From positions 1-36,224 of the forward strand of contig NZ_BMVF01000035.1 of assembly GCF_014650575.1 (NCBI RefSeq): 36,224 nucleotides of DNA. The letters run 5' to 3'. The notes under the pieces are model-generated. The model saw only the letters and a list, made by a program, of their open reading frames with translations. It searched no databases and was not told the DNA's origin. Below, piece by piece: positions 7,654 through 15,698 of the stretch (positions are counted from its first letter, which is position 1; the number at the start of each line of letters is the position of its first letter). The DNA is from Streptomyces naganishii JCM 4654. Its GTDB lineage: Bacteria; Actinomycetota; Actinomycetes; Streptomycetales; Streptomycetaceae. The position numbers and the translations under genes are program-made.

Positions 7654-8682
7654 ATGAAGGCAGCGGTCGTACGGAGCTTCGGCGAGCCCCTCGTCATCGA
7701 GGAGCGCCCGGACCCGGAGCCCGGCCCCGGCCAGGTCCGGATCCGCGTCGAGGCATCCGGGCTGTGCCACACCGACATCCACGCCGCCCACGGCGACTGG
7801 CCGGTCAAGCCCAGCCCACCGTTCATCCCCGGTCACGAGGGCGTCGGCCTGGTCGAGGAGCTCGGCGAGGGCGTCACCCACCTGGCCGTCGGGCAGCGCG
7901 TGGCCGTGCCCTGGCTCGGCCGGGCCTGCGGGCGGTGCGAGCACTGCCTGTCCGGCTGGGAGACGCTGTGCGAGCAGCAGATCAACACCGGCTACGGCTG
8001 CGACGGCGGCTACGCCGAGAAGATGCTGGCCTGGGCCGACTTCGCCCAGCCGGTGCCCGAGGGCGTCAGCCCGCTCGACGCGGCCCCCCTGACCTGCGCC
8101 GGCGTCACCACGTACAAGGCGCTCAAGGTCGCCGGGGTCGGGCCGGCCCAGCTGGTCGCGGTCTCCGGGGTGGGCGGACTCGGCCATCTGGCCGTGCAGT
8201 ACGCCAAGATCGCCGGCGCCCGGGTCGCCGCCATCGACGTCACCGACGACAAGCTGAGGCTCGCCGCCGAACTCGGCGCGGACATCCTCATCGACGCCCG
8301 CACCCAGGACGTGGGCGAGGAGCTCAAGCGGCACGGCGGCGCCCACGCGGCGATCGCCCTCGCCGTGAACGAGGACGCCTTCCAGGCGGTCAACTCGGGC
8401 CTCAGGCGCGGCGGGAAGCTCGTCATGGTGGCCCTGCCCGCGCACGGCACCATCCGCGTGCCGATCTTCGACACCGTGCTCAACGGCACCTCGGTGATCG
8501 GCTCCATCGTCGGCACCCGCCAGGACCTCGCCGAGGTGTTCCAGCTCCACGCGGACGGCCGGACCCGGGTCATCCACGAGACGCGCCCGCTGGAGGCCGT
8601 CAACGAGGCCATCGACGAGGTGCTGCGCGGCGAGGTCAAGGCCCGCATCGTGTTCGACCTCGGCACGGGCGAAGGCAGGTGA
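7654..8682 (+). CDS. Zinc-dependent alcohol dehydrogenase (AdhP-like)
   Basis: The protein has 342 residues, typical for the medium-chain family. Catalytic zinc ligands are visible in SGLCHTDIH (Cys) and GHEGVG (His-Glu). The structural-zinc cluster is CGRCEHCLSGWETLC near residues 90-105. The NAD(P) fold has VSGVGGLGHLAVQYAK followed by an acidic residue after the second strand (IDVTD), which suggests NAD. The likely reaction is reversible oxidation of ethanol or other primary alcohols, used to dispose of NADH when oxygen is short. GAGGAG lies upstream of ATG 7654. The stop overlaps the GTG of the following Usp gene (GTGA), so the two are translationally coupled. Confidence 0.93.
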   Translation: MKAAVVRSFGEPLVIEERPDPEPGPGQVRIRVEASGLCHTDIHAAHGDWPVKPSPPFIPGHEGVGLVEELGEGVTHLAVGQRVAVPWLGRACGRCEHCLSGWETLCEQQINTGYGCDGGYAEKMLAWADFAQPVPEGVSPLDAAPLTCAGVTTYKALKVAGVGPAQLVAVSGVGGLGHLAVQYAKIAGARVAAIDVTDDKLRLAAELGADILIDARTQDVGEELKRHGGAHAAIALAVNEDAFQAVNSGLRRGGKLVMVALPAHGTIRVPIFDTVLNGTSVIGSIVGTRQDLAEVFQLHADGRTRVIHETRPLEAVNEAIDEVLRGEVKARIVFDLGTGEGR

Positions 8683-9551
8683 GCGCCGTGGACCTGCCGC
8701 TCGTCGTCGGCGTCGACGGCTCCGAGCCCAGCCTGCGGGCCGCCGACTGGGCGGCCGACGAGGCCGCCCTGCGCCAAGTGCCGCTGCGCGTGGTGTACGC
8801 CGCGCTCTGGGAGCGCTACGAGGGCGCCTCGATCGCCCAGGAGCTCGGCAAGCCCGAGGCCGAGGTACGCGCCCAGGACGTCGTCGAGGCCGCCGCCCGG
8901 CGGGCCCGCGCCCGCCGGCCCGGCCTGCCGATCAGCATGGCCGCGCTGCCCGAGGAACCCGAGTACGCGCTGGTGCGCGAGGGCCGCAACGCCTCCGCCC
9001 TGGTCGTGGGCACCCGCGGCCGCAGCGGCATCGCCGACCTGCTGCTCGGCTCGGTCAGCCTGTTCGCGGCCGGGCACGCCGACTGCCCCGTGATCGTGGT
9101 GCGCGGCAACAACGACAACCAGGCCCGCACGCCCGTGCACGGCCGCGTGGTCGTCGGCGTCGGCAAGGAGCCCGGCCTGGCGGTGGAGTTCGCCGCCGCG
9201 GAGGCCGCCCGGCGCGGGGCCGTCCTGGAGGCGGTACGGGCCTGGCGGGCGCCGGCACGCGAGGGCGCCGGCCATCCGCTGATCGACGGCCAGCCCGGAC
9301 TGGAGGAGGTGGCGGCCGTCGAGGCCCTGGACACGGCCCTGCGGGACGTCCCGCCGGGCGTCAAGGTGGAGCGCAGCGCCGTGGAGGGACCGGCCCGCAG
9401 GGTGCTGCTGGCCGCCGCGCACGAGGCCGACCTGCTGGTCGTCGGCGCCCGGCGCGGCGAGGGTCACTTCGGGCTCCAGCTCGGCCGGGTCGCCCACGCC
9501 GTGCTGCACCACTCGGCCTGCCCGGTCGCCGTGGTGCCGCGGCGCGGCTGA
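8679..9551 (+). CDS. Universal stress protein, tandem two-domain
   Basis: The 290-residue two-domain Usp starts at GTG 8679, inside the dehydrogenase stop. Domain 1 (LPLVVGVDGSEPS) has an intact loop GTRGRSG...LGS, so ATP binding is predicted there. Domain 2 has GARRGEG...LGR without the Gly-Ser end. The signature CPVAVVPRRG closes the protein. It is a close paralogue of the Usp at 25159, sharing VDGS-x-x-SLRA and LWERYEGA segments, which points to duplication within the island. The stop is followed by 49 bp to the convergent PPK2 stop, with no strong terminator visible there. Confidence 0.9.
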   Translation: MSAVDLPLVVGVDGSEPSLRAADWAADEAALRQVPLRVVYAALWERYEGASIAQELGKPEAEVRAQDVVEAAARRARARRPGLPISMAALPEEPEYALVREGRNASALVVGTRGRSGIADLLLGSVSLFAAGHADCPVIVVRGNNDNQARTPVHGRVVVGVGKEPGLAVEFAAAEAARRGAVLEAVRAWRAPAREGAGHPLIDGQPGLEEVAAVEALDTALRDVPPGVKVERSAVEGPARRVLLAAAHEADLLVVGARRGEGHFGLQLGRVAHAVLHHSACPVAVVPRRG

Positions 9552-9600
9552 GGCGGCGGGCGGCCGCATCCGGCGGCGCCGGTGTCGTAAGCGGGGGAGG

Positions 9601-10404
9601 TCAGAGGCCCGCCGCGTGATCGGGGACGTAGGTCTGAAGATCGCGCGGCGGGCGCTCGTAGCCCGTGGACGGCGGCCGCTCGGGCAGTTCCAGCACCGGG
9701 GGCGACACCTCGTGGTAGGGCACGCTGTCCAGCAGGTGGGCGATCATGTTCAGCCGGGCGCGGCGCTTGTCGTCGCTCTCGACCACGTACCAGGGCGCCT
9801 CCGAGATGTCGGTGTGCACCATCATCTCGTCCTTGGCCCGCGAGTACGCCTCCCAGTGGGTGATGGACTCCAGGTCCATCGGCGACAGCTTCCAGCGGCG
9901 CAGCGGGTCCTCAAGGCGGCGCCTGAACCGCTCCTGCTGCACGGCGTCGCTCACCGAGAACCAGTACTTGCGCAGCAGGATCCCGTCCTCCACCAGCATC
10001 CGCTCGAAGATGGGGCACTGGCGCAGGAACCGCTGGTACTCCTCCTTGGTGCAGAAGCCCATCACATGCTCCACACCGGCCCGGTTGTACCAGGACCGGT
10101 CGAACAGCACGATCTCGCCCGCCGCCGGCAGCTGCTCCACGTAGCGCTGGAAGTACCACTGGGTGCGCTCGCGCTCGGTCGGCTTCGGCAGCGCCGCGAT
10201 CCGGGCGACGCGCGGATTGAGGTGCTCGGTCACCCGCTTGATCGTGCCGCCCTTGCCGGCCGCGTCGCGCCCCTCGAACACCACCACCAGCCGCGCGCCG
10301 GTCGCCCGCACCCACTCCTGGAGCCTCACCAACTCCGTCTGGAGACGCAGCAGTTCGCTCTCGTACGCCTTGCGCGGCAGCTTCGCCGCCTTCGTGTCGC
10401 CCAC
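9601..10404 (-). CDS. ppk2: Polyphosphate kinase 2
   Basis: The protein has 267 residues and fits the one-domain PPK2 class. The Walker A loop is at residues 45-53 (GRDAAGKGG). A Walker B-like segment, FDRSWYNRAGVEHVMGF, lies near 115-130. The lid and helical region include FRRRLEDPLRRWKLSPMD and residues around SRAKDEMM. PPK2 moves phosphate between polyphosphate and nucleoside diphosphates, so it can regenerate ATP or GTP from stored polyphosphate. I choose GTG 10404 because conserved family sequence begins there. The frame is open to ATG 10530, but that extension is Arg/Pro-rich and would cover a candidate operator at 10494. It is divergent from the CBS-flavodoxin unit and probably shares that control region. 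Confidence 0.92.
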   Translation of the reverse strand: MGDTKAAKLPRKAYESELLRLQTELVRLQEWVRATGARLVVVFEGRDAAGKGGTIKRVTEHLNPRVARIAALPKPTERERTQWYFQRYVEQLPAAGEIVLFDRSWYNRAGVEHVMGFCTKEEYQRFLRQCPIFERMLVEDGILLRKYWFSVSDAVQQERFRRRLEDPLRRWKLSPMDLESITHWEAYSRAKDEMMVHTDISEAPWYVVESDDKRRARLNMIAHLLDSVPYHEVSPPVLELPERPPSTGYERPPRDLQTYVPDHAAGL

Positions 10405-10493
10405 AGCAGGAACCGTACTTTCCGGCGGCGGCCCGCGCACCCGCGGGCCCGGCCGCCGACCCGGCGCCCGGTCCCCGCGCCGGGCGCGACTTG

Positions 10494-10507
10494 GGGCCGA
10501 CCGGCCC
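10494..10507. promoter_or_regulatory. Candidate DevR/OsdR-type box between PPK2 and CBS genes
   Basis: GGGCCGACCGGCCC is preceded by TTG and followed by AGG, so the wider sequence also resembles the flanks of the mycobacterial box (TTSGGGAC...GTCCCSAA). It lies 90 bp before the PPK2 GTG and 110 bp before the CBS ATG, and could serve either. No clear second copy is visible nearby. Confidence 0.55.
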
Positions 10508-10616
10508 AGGGTCCGCCCCCAACAGCCCATGGGAGCGCCGCCCGCACAGCGGGATGCTTCAAGCGTCGAGGCACGACACGCACGCCGGTGGCCTCAGCGG
10601 CAGAGGAGGAACGGAC

Positions 10617-11360
10617 ATGAAGCACGACAAGATCGGCTCCGTGATGACCACCGAGGTCGTCCGGGCCGGGTACGGCACTCCGTTCAAGGAGGTCGCACGC
10701 CTGCTCGCCGACCACCGCGTCAGCGGACTGCCCGTGGTCGACGAGGACGACCAGGTCATCGGCGTCATCTCCGAGACCGACCTGATGATGCGCCAGACGC
10801 ACACGCCCGCAGGCCCCTACGAGGCGAACGGACGCCCCTGGTACGAGCGCCTCACCGCGCTCACCGCCGGGTCCCGCCGCCGCGCAGCCAAGGCCAGGGC
10901 GCGTACCGCCGGCCAGCTGATGACCGAGCCGCCCGTCACCGTGCACGCCGACGAGACCATCGTCGAGGCCGCCCGCACCATGGCGAGGCGCCACGTGGAG
11001 CGGCTGCCCGTGGTGGACGAGGAGGACCGGCTGGTCGGCATCGTCACCCGGCGCGACCTGCTGCGGGTCTTCCTGCGCCCGGACGGCGAGATCCGCGACG
11101 AGGTCGTGCGCGAGGTGCTGGTACGGACCCTGTGGCTGGCGCCGCGCACCGTCTCCGTGTCGGTGACCGAGGGCGTCGTCACCCTGAACGGGCACATGGA
11201 GCGGCGCAGCGACACCGAGATCGCCGTGTCGATGACCCGGCAGATCGACGGCGTCGTCGACGTCGTCGACAAGCTCACCTACAGGCTCGACGACACCCGC
11301 GTGCAGCCCGAGGAGCAGGCCCTGCACGGCGTGGCCGACAACTGGCTGCGCGGACGGTGA
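10617..11360 (+). CDS. CBS-pair protein with C-terminal BON domain
   Basis: The protein has 247 residues. CBS 1 (about 8-60: VMTTEVV, VSGLPVVDEDDQVIGVISETDL) and CBS 2 (about 105-160: LMTEPPVTV, VERLPVVDEEDRLVGIVTRRDL) form a Bateman module. A BON domain covers about 170-235 (VTEGVVTLNGHM, DGVVDVVDKLTY). Bateman modules usually bind adenine nucleotides and so may report energy charge. BON often mediates membrane or protein contacts. A basic linker (RRRAAKARAR) separates the CBS repeats. AGAGGAGG lies upstream of ATG 10617. The flavodoxin starts 16 bp after the stop, so the two form one operon ending at a perfect hairpin. Three close paralogues lie at 17005, 17821 and 33706. Confidence 0.92.
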   Translation: MKHDKIGSVMTTEVVRAGYGTPFKEVARLLADHRVSGLPVVDEDDQVIGVISETDLMMRQTHTPAGPYEANGRPWYERLTALTAGSRRRAAKARARTAGQLMTEPPVTVHADETIVEAARTMARRHVERLPVVDEEDRLVGIVTRRDLLRVFLRPDGEIRDEVVREVLVRTLWLAPRTVSVSVTEGVVTLNGHMERRSDTEIAVSMTRQIDGVVDVVDKLTYRLDDTRVQPEEQALHGVADNWLRGR

Positions 11361-11376
11361 GAGGAGGCGGACCGCC

Positions 11377-11889
11377 ATGGCGGAGAAGGTGCTGGTCGCC
11401 TACGGATCGGCCAACGGATCCACGGCGCAGATCGCCGAGGCCGTCGCCCGGACCCTGCGCGCGGACGGCCTGGACGCCCAGGCCCTGCCCGCCGGGCAGG
11501 TGTCCGAGGTGTCCGCCTACGACGCCGTAGTCGTCGGCGGCGGACTGTACGCGGGGCGCTGGCAGAAGGACGCCCGCCGCTTCGTGCGGCGTCACCGCAG
11601 GTCCTTGTCGGGCCGCCCGGTCTGGTTCTTCAGCAGCGGCCCGCTGGACGCCTCGGCCTCCGAGCGGGACATACCGCCCGTGCCCGGGGTGCGGCGCGCC
11701 ATGGCCCGGCTGGACGTCAGCGAGCACGCGACCTTCGGCGGCCGGCTGGAGGAGGGCGCGAAGGGCAGGATGGCTCGCATGATCGTCAAGCAGGGCAAGG
11801 GAGGGGACTTCCGCGACTTCCCCGCGATCGAGGCCTGGGCGGACCGTATCGCCGGGCAGATCACGGGGAGGGGGCCCGACGGCCACTGA
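11377..11889 (+). CDS. Flavodoxin-fold protein (HemG/protoporphyrinogen-oxidase-like)
   Basis: The 170-residue protein begins VLVAYGSANGSTAQIAEAVA, the FMN phosphate loop of flavodoxins at residues about 5-20. It continues with YDAVVVGGGLYAGRW and FFSSGPLD, segments typical of the menaquinone-linked HemG/flavodoxin group. The C-terminal part has ATFGGRL and AIEAWADRI. It probably binds FMN and carries electrons. True protoporphyrinogen oxidase activity cannot be deduced. The start ATG 11377 has GAGGAGG upstream. The gene is cotranscribed with the CBS protein and the unit ends at the hairpin 13 bp after the stop. Confidence 0.85.
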   Translation: MAEKVLVAYGSANGSTAQIAEAVARTLRADGLDAQALPAGQVSEVSAYDAVVVGGGLYAGRWQKDARRFVRRHRRSLSGRPVWFFSSGPLDASASERDIPPVPGVRRAMARLDVSEHATFGGRLEEGAKGRMARMIVKQGKGGDFRDFPAIEAWADRIAGQITGRGPDGH

Positions 11890-11902
11890 GGGGGAGGGGG
11901 GA

Positions 11903-11944
11903 GGGAGTGCCCCGGCACCGGTCACCCGGTGCCGGGGCACTCCC
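11903..11944 (+). terminator. Strong hairpin after the flavodoxin gene
   Basis: A perfect 19-bp stem (11903-11921 with 11926-11944) closes a 4-base loop TCAC. There is no T-run, as usual in streptomycetes. It follows a G-rich stretch just after the stop and can act in both directions between the convergent flavodoxin and PRTase/hydrolase genes. Confidence 0.85.
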
Positions 11945-12055
11945 GTCGTCCGGTGCTCCCGTTCGGCGCGTCGTCCGGTGCTCCCGTTCGGTGCTGCCTC
12001 GCGGTCCCTCGCACGGACTCGCGGCTCCCTCACGCGGACTCGCGGCTCCCTCACA
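11944..12055. repeat. Two short tandem duplications behind the hairpin
   Basis: A 25-bp unit (CGTCGTCCGGTGCTCCCGTT...) occurs at 11944-11968 and 11969-11993 with one mismatch. A 21-bp unit (CGGACTCGCGGCTCCCTCAC...) occurs at 12014-12034 and 12035-12055 with one mismatch. The second touches the stop of the minus-strand gene at 12051. No function is evident, and slippage is the simplest explanation. Confidence 0.7.
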
Positions 12056-13406
12056 CGGAGGTGAGGGGCCGGGGCCGCGGCACTTCTTCCGGGCGCGTGA
12101 GATGGGCGGTGAACCAGTCCCGGGCGAGGGCCGTCGCGGTCCGGCGGGCGACCGGGCCGGCGAGCACGTCAGCGGCGCCGGGGACCACGGCCACGCGGTG
12201 GTCGCAGCGCATCCACTCCGCCGCGAGCCGGTTGCGGCCGAGCATCCGGGTGTCCAGGGCGCCGACCACGAACAGCGCCGGGGCGCGCACCCGGGCCAGC
12301 GCGGCGGGTCCGGCCAGGTCGGGCCGGCCGCCGAGGCTGACCACGGCCCGTACGCCGTCGTCCGCCGCGGCCGCCAGGGCGGCCCCGGAGCCCGTGCCGG
12401 CCCCGCACAGGCCCACGGGCAGCCCGGTCTCCCGGCCGAGCAGGGTCACGGTGGCGTGCAGGCGCCTGGCCAGCAGCACGATGTCGAAGACGTTGTGCCG
12501 GTCGCGCTCCTCCTCCTCGGTGAGCAGGTCGACGAGCAGCGTGCCGAGGCCCGCCCGCTGGAGCGCCTCGGCGACGTAGCGCTGCTCGGGGCTGTGCCGT
12601 CCGGTGCAGCCGCCGTGGGCGCAGACCACCAGCGCGCGGGCCATGGCGGGCAGGGTGAGCACGGCGGCCAGCCGGGCCGGCCCGGCCGGCACCTCGATCT
12701 CCCGCTCGGGCGCGGGGCCGCCGGGGGCGGCCCCGGCCGTCGTGGCACCGGCCGTCACGGGGGCGCCGACGGCCGCACCGGGGACGCCGGTGGCCGCGTC
12801 GACCTCCGCGTCCGTGACCGGCGTGAAGTCCTCGTACCAGGCGCCCAGGGAGCCCGGGTGGCGCAGCGGCTGCGGGCAGACGACCCGGTCCGCGACCGTG
12901 CGCAGACACGGCAGCGCCGCCTCCGGGCCCACCGGCACCGCGAGGACCACGCTCCTGGCGCCACGGGCCCGGGCCACCCGGCAGGCCGCCTCCACGGCCG
13001 CGCCGGTCGCCAGCGAGTCGCCGACGACCACGGCGGTCCGCCCGGTCAGCGGCAGCGGCGCGCGACCGCCCCGCCAGCGGCGCACCCGCCGCTCCAGCTC
13101 GGCGCGCGCGGCCCGCTCGGCGGTCTCCCGCTCGGCCGGGCCGAGACCGCTCTCGCGTACGACGTCCTGGTTCAGGACGCGCACCCCGTGCTCGCCGATC
13201 GCGCCGAAGCCGAGCTCCGGCTGCCAGGGCACGCGCAGTTTGCGCACCACGGCGAGGTCCAGCGGGGCGCCGAGGTGCCGGGCCACTTCCAGGGCCACCG
13301 GGACACCGCCCCGGGGCACTCCCAGCACCACCGGGTCCGTGTCGCGCAGGTACTCCAGATGCCGGGCCAGCCGCCGCCCGGCGTCCGCGCGGTTCGCGTA
13401 ACGCAT
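12051..13406 (-). CDS. Phosphoribosyltransferase / dienelactone-hydrolase-like fusion with altered active sites
   Basis: The 451-residue protein has the architecture of mycobacterial Rv0571c (DosR regulon). Residues about 1-210 are a type I PRTase fold (LGVPRGGVPVALEVA, LGFGAIGEHG). Residues about 235-445 are an alpha/beta hydrolase. Key positions deviate. The PRPP loop is VVGDSLATG, with Gly129 and Ser131 where the family usually has VDDGLATG. The nucleophile elbow reads CGAGTGSG, with Gly337 where the family has Ser (GAST G). The usual catalytic His position (PGATH) is Asp413 (PGAAD). Only the acidic residue in VVGALDTRML looks kept. Catalysis is therefore doubtful. The Ala/Gly/Pro linker at about 205-230 is typical for such fusions. 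ATG 13406 has GGAGG upstream. Confidence 0.88.
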   Translation of the reverse strand: MRYANRADAGRRLARHLEYLRDTDPVVLGVPRGGVPVALEVARHLGAPLDLAVVRKLRVPWQPELGFGAIGEHGVRVLNQDVVRESGLGPAERETAERAARAELERRVRRWRGGRAPLPLTGRTAVVVGDSLATGAAVEAACRVARARGARSVVLAVPVGPEAALPCLRTVADRVVCPQPLRHPGSLGAWYEDFTPVTDAEVDAATGVPGAAVGAPVTAGATTAGAAPGGPAPEREIEVPAGPARLAAVLTLPAMARALVVCAHGGCTGRHSPEQRYVAEALQRAGLGTLLVDLLTEEEERDRHNVFDIVLLARRLHATVTLLGRETGLPVGLCGAGTGSGAALAAAADDGVRAVVSLGGRPDLAGPAALARVRAPALFVVGALDTRMLGRNRLAAEWMRCDHRVAVVPGAADVLAGPVARRTATALARDWFTAHLTRPEEVPRPRPLTSV

Positions 13407-13511
13407 GCGCCGCCACCTCCTCGTGCGTGGCCGCGGTGACGCGGCGGTGGCCGCTCACCGCACTTCCCAATTTCCCATTGGAGCGCGTCCCGGCGCGCGC
13501 GGGCAGAGACG

Positions 13512-13557
13512 AGCGACCCCCGGGGAAGGGCCGTTCGGCCTTTCTCCGGGGGTCGCT
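13512..13557. terminator. Long hairpin containing a GGGCCGTTCGGCCT core
   Basis: Outer arms 13512-13523 and 13546-13557 pair perfectly over 12 bp. Inside, AAGGGCC (13526-13532) pairs with GGCCTTT (13537-13543) around a GTTC loop. It lies 42 bp after the Rv1733c-like stop, so a terminator is the first reading. The inner core also matches the candidate DevR-type box and lies about 120 bp before the PRTase/hydrolase start, so a regulatory role is possible. The rest of this 192-bp gap has only a small CCAAT...ATTGG palindrome at 13467-13481. Confidence 0.65.
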
Positions 13558-13598
13558 GGACAGCAGAGGGGTGAGTGGTGCGGGCGGCTCGTCGTGCG

Positions 13599-14252
13599 TC
13601 AGCCGGTCTTCTGGTCCCAGCGGGGGCCGATGAGCTCCCACTCCACGCCCCACTGCTCGTAGCGGTGCCGGTCCAGGCGCCAGCGCGCGAGGGCGGTGCC
13701 GCCCCAGACGAGGCCGGCCAGGGCCAGGGCGGCCGACGTGCCGAAGAGGGCGGCCTCGACCCGTGCCTCCGTCGGTCCGGGCGGCTGGGTGGTGAGCGTG
13801 CCCCGGCCGTTCTGCCAGACGGTCACCTTGGTCCCGGAGCGCAGTCCGGTCTCCACCAGGGTGCGTCCGGTGCGGGCGGTGCCGTCGGGCGCGGTCCAGC
13901 GCACCTTCGCCGGGGCGCGGTAGGCGTCGCCGCCGGCGGCCGTCCGCGGGACGTCCGTGACCAGGACCGCCGCGACCGGGTGCCGGTCCGCGCGCTGGTG
14001 GGCGAACTCCTGGTCCGCCGCGCGCGCCGCAAGGGTGCCGGCGAGCGCGCCGCCGACCAGGATGACCGCCCACGTCACGAGCAGGAGCCAGGCCTCGACG
14101 ACGTCGTCGTGGCGGCGCAGGGGGCTGACGCGCCACCGCCACAGCCACACCCGCCCGCGTGTCCTCCCCGTCCTCCCCGTCCCTCTCGTCCTCCTCGTCG
14201 TCCCCGGCTTCCCGGGCCTGTCGCCCGGCTTCCTGCCGCTGGTGCCGCTCAC
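13599..14252 (-). CDS. Rv1733c-family two-pass membrane protein
   Basis: The protein has 217 residues. A basic Thr/Gly/Arg-rich N-terminus (residues 1-35) is followed by WLWRW, a first membrane segment (about 53-75, AWLLLVTWAVILVGGALAG), an extracytoplasmic domain of about 100 residues (DQEFAHQRADRHPVAAVLV, VTVWQNGRG) and a second membrane segment near 172-195. A short tail ends WELIGPRWDQKTG. This matches the Rv1733c family, a DosR-regulated mycobacterial membrane protein of unknown function. GTG 14252 is preferred because GAGGAGG lies 8 bases upstream; a GTG 9 bases earlier overlaps that site. A candidate DevR-type box lies 80-93 bp upstream. Confidence 0.82.
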   Translation of the reverse strand: MSGTSGRKPGDRPGKPGTTRRTRGTGRTGRTRGRVWLWRWRVSPLRRHDDVVEAWLLLVTWAVILVGGALAGTLAARAADQEFAHQRADRHPVAAVLVTDVPRTAAGGDAYRAPAKVRWTAPDGTARTGRTLVETGLRSGTKVTVWQNGRGTLTTQPPGPTEARVEAALFGTSAALALAGLVWGGTALARWRLDRHRYEQWGVEWELIGPRWDQKTG

Positions 14253-14309
14253 GGTCGCCACCTCCTCTTTCCCGTGTTCACGGTGGCAGCGCCGAGCGCG
14301 CCACGACAT

Positions 14310-14449
14310 GGGCCGGTCAGGGGGCGCACGAGGGCCGACCGGACCCTCCTCGGCGCCCGGCCCGGGCCGGTGGGCCCCGTCCGGGGCACCCGTGGACACG
14401 CCGCGAGCGAAGCCGGTCCCTGGCTGCGCGGGCAAGGGCCGTCCGGCCC
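14310..14449. promoter_or_regulatory. Divergent control region with candidate DevR/OsdR-type boxes
   Basis: This is the informative part of a 320-bp gene-free stretch (14253-14572). GGGCCGACCGGACC at 14332-14345 lies 80 bp from the minus-strand Rv1733c-like start, with a half-matching copy (GGGCCGGTCAGGGG, 14310-14323) centred 22 bp away. GGGCCGTCCGGCCC at 14436-14449 lies 123 bp before the dehydrogenase start at 14573. A separate perfect palindrome, GCCCCGTCCGGGGC, sits between them at 14374-14387. Nothing else is evident. Confidence 0.55.
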
Positions 14450-14572
14450 ATGCGCGATCCCCGTCCTCGGGACAAGCTGGATCTGCGGGGCAAAAGCGGC
14501 GTGGCGCCGCGAAGGCGCCCACTGCCGGGAGAGCACCGCCGACAAGCTCCCGAGAAGAGGGTGAGATCCGGC

Positions 14573-15643
14573 ATGAAAGGCTATGTGTTCCACGGTCCCG
14601 GGCAGGCCGCCTGGGAGGACGTCCCGGACCCCGGTGTCCAGGAGCCGACCGACGCCGTAGTACGCGTCGACACCGTCACCATCTGCGGCACCGACCTGCA
14701 CATCCTCAAGGGGGACGTACCCGAGGTGCGCCCCGGCACGATCCTGGGGCACGAGGCGGTGGGCGAGGTCGTCGAGGTCGGCGCCGACGTGCGCACCGTA
14801 CGGCCCGGCGACCGGGTCCTGGTCTCGTGCATCACCTCCTGCGGCCGCTGCCGCTTCTGCCGCGAGGCCATGTACGGCCAGTGCCGCGGCGGCGGGGGCT
14901 GGATCCTCGGCCACCTCGTCGACGGCACGCAGGCGGAGTACGTCCGGGTGCCCTTCGCCGACCTGTCCGTGCACCCGCTGCCGGCCTCGGTGACCAACGA
15001 GGACGCGGTGCTGCTGGCCGACATCTTCCCGACCGCCTACGAGGTCGGCGTGCTCAACGGGCGGGTACGGCCTGGGGACACCGTGGCCGTGGTCGGGGCC
15101 GGACCCGTGGGGCTCGCGGCGATCGCCACGGCCCGGCTGTTCGCGCCGGAGCGCGTCATCGCCGTGGACGTGGCCCCCGCACGCCTGGAGGCCGCGCGCA
15201 AGCTGGGCGCGGAGGTGGTGGCCGACGCCCGCGAGACCCCCGAGCAGCTGGTCGCCGACCTCACCGGAGGGCTCGGCGCCGACGTGGTCGTCGAGGCGGT
15301 GGGCGTGCCGGAGACCTTCGAGCTGTGCACCCGCATGGTGCGCCCCGGCGGCCACGTCGCCAACGTGGGCGTGCACGGCCGCCCCGCGACCCTGCACCTG
15401 GAAGACCTGTGGATCAAGAACGTGACCATCACCACGGGCCTGGTCGACACCCACTCCACGCCGACCCTGCTGCGGATGGCCGCCGCCGGCCGGCTGCCCG
15501 CCTCCCAGCTGGTCACCCACACCTTCCCGCTGGAGCGCATGGAGGAGGCGTACGACGTCTTCGCGCACGCCGCCGAGACGGGCGCGCTCAAGGTGGTACT
15601 CGGCGGTCCGCAGCGCGAGGTCGTCCCGGTCACGTCGGCCTGA
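14573..15643 (+). CDS. Zinc-dependent medium-chain dehydrogenase (class III/threonine-dehydrogenase-like)
   Basis: The protein has 356 residues. Catalytic zinc ligands lie in ICGTDLHIL and GHEAVGEV. The structural zinc region, SCGRCRFCREAMYGQC, gives four cysteines near residues 93-107. The nucleotide fold has VVGAGPVGLAAIATARLF and ends its second strand with an aspartate (AVDVA), which favours NAD. Sequence style (LGHEAVGEVVEVGADV, GGWILGH) resembles bacterial alcohol/formaldehyde-type dehydrogenases. The substrate cannot be fixed. It differs clearly from the AdhP-like enzyme at 7654. ATG 14573 follows GAAGAGGGTGAG. The next gene begins 55 bp after the stop and may be cotranscribed. A strong candidate DevR-type box is upstream. 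Confidence 0.9.
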   Translation: MKGYVFHGPGQAAWEDVPDPGVQEPTDAVVRVDTVTICGTDLHILKGDVPEVRPGTILGHEAVGEVVEVGADVRTVRPGDRVLVSCITSCGRCRFCREAMYGQCRGGGGWILGHLVDGTQAEYVRVPFADLSVHPLPASVTNEDAVLLADIFPTAYEVGVLNGRVRPGDTVAVVGAGPVGLAAIATARLFAPERVIAVDVAPARLEAARKLGAEVVADARETPEQLVADLTGGLGADVVVEAVGVPETFELCTRMVRPGGHVANVGVHGRPATLHLEDLWIKNVTITTGLVDTHSTPTLLRMAAAGRLPASQLVTHTFPLERMEEAYDVFAHAAETGALKVVLGGPQREVVPVTSA

Positions 15644-15698
15644 CCGGCGGCCCGGACACCGCCAGACAGGCACGCAGGCAGAAAGGCAGGGACCGGCC

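Noticed and set aside
10405..10530. N-terminal extension of PPK2 to ATG 10530
   Set aside because: The added 42 residues are Arg/Pro/Gly-rich, unlike the family, and would place a strong candidate operator inside the gene.
14374..14387. GCCCCGTCCGGGGC as a further regulon box
   Set aside because: It is a perfect palindrome but of different order (GCCCCG-N2-CGGGGC). It may be a structure or another site and is only noted within the control region.
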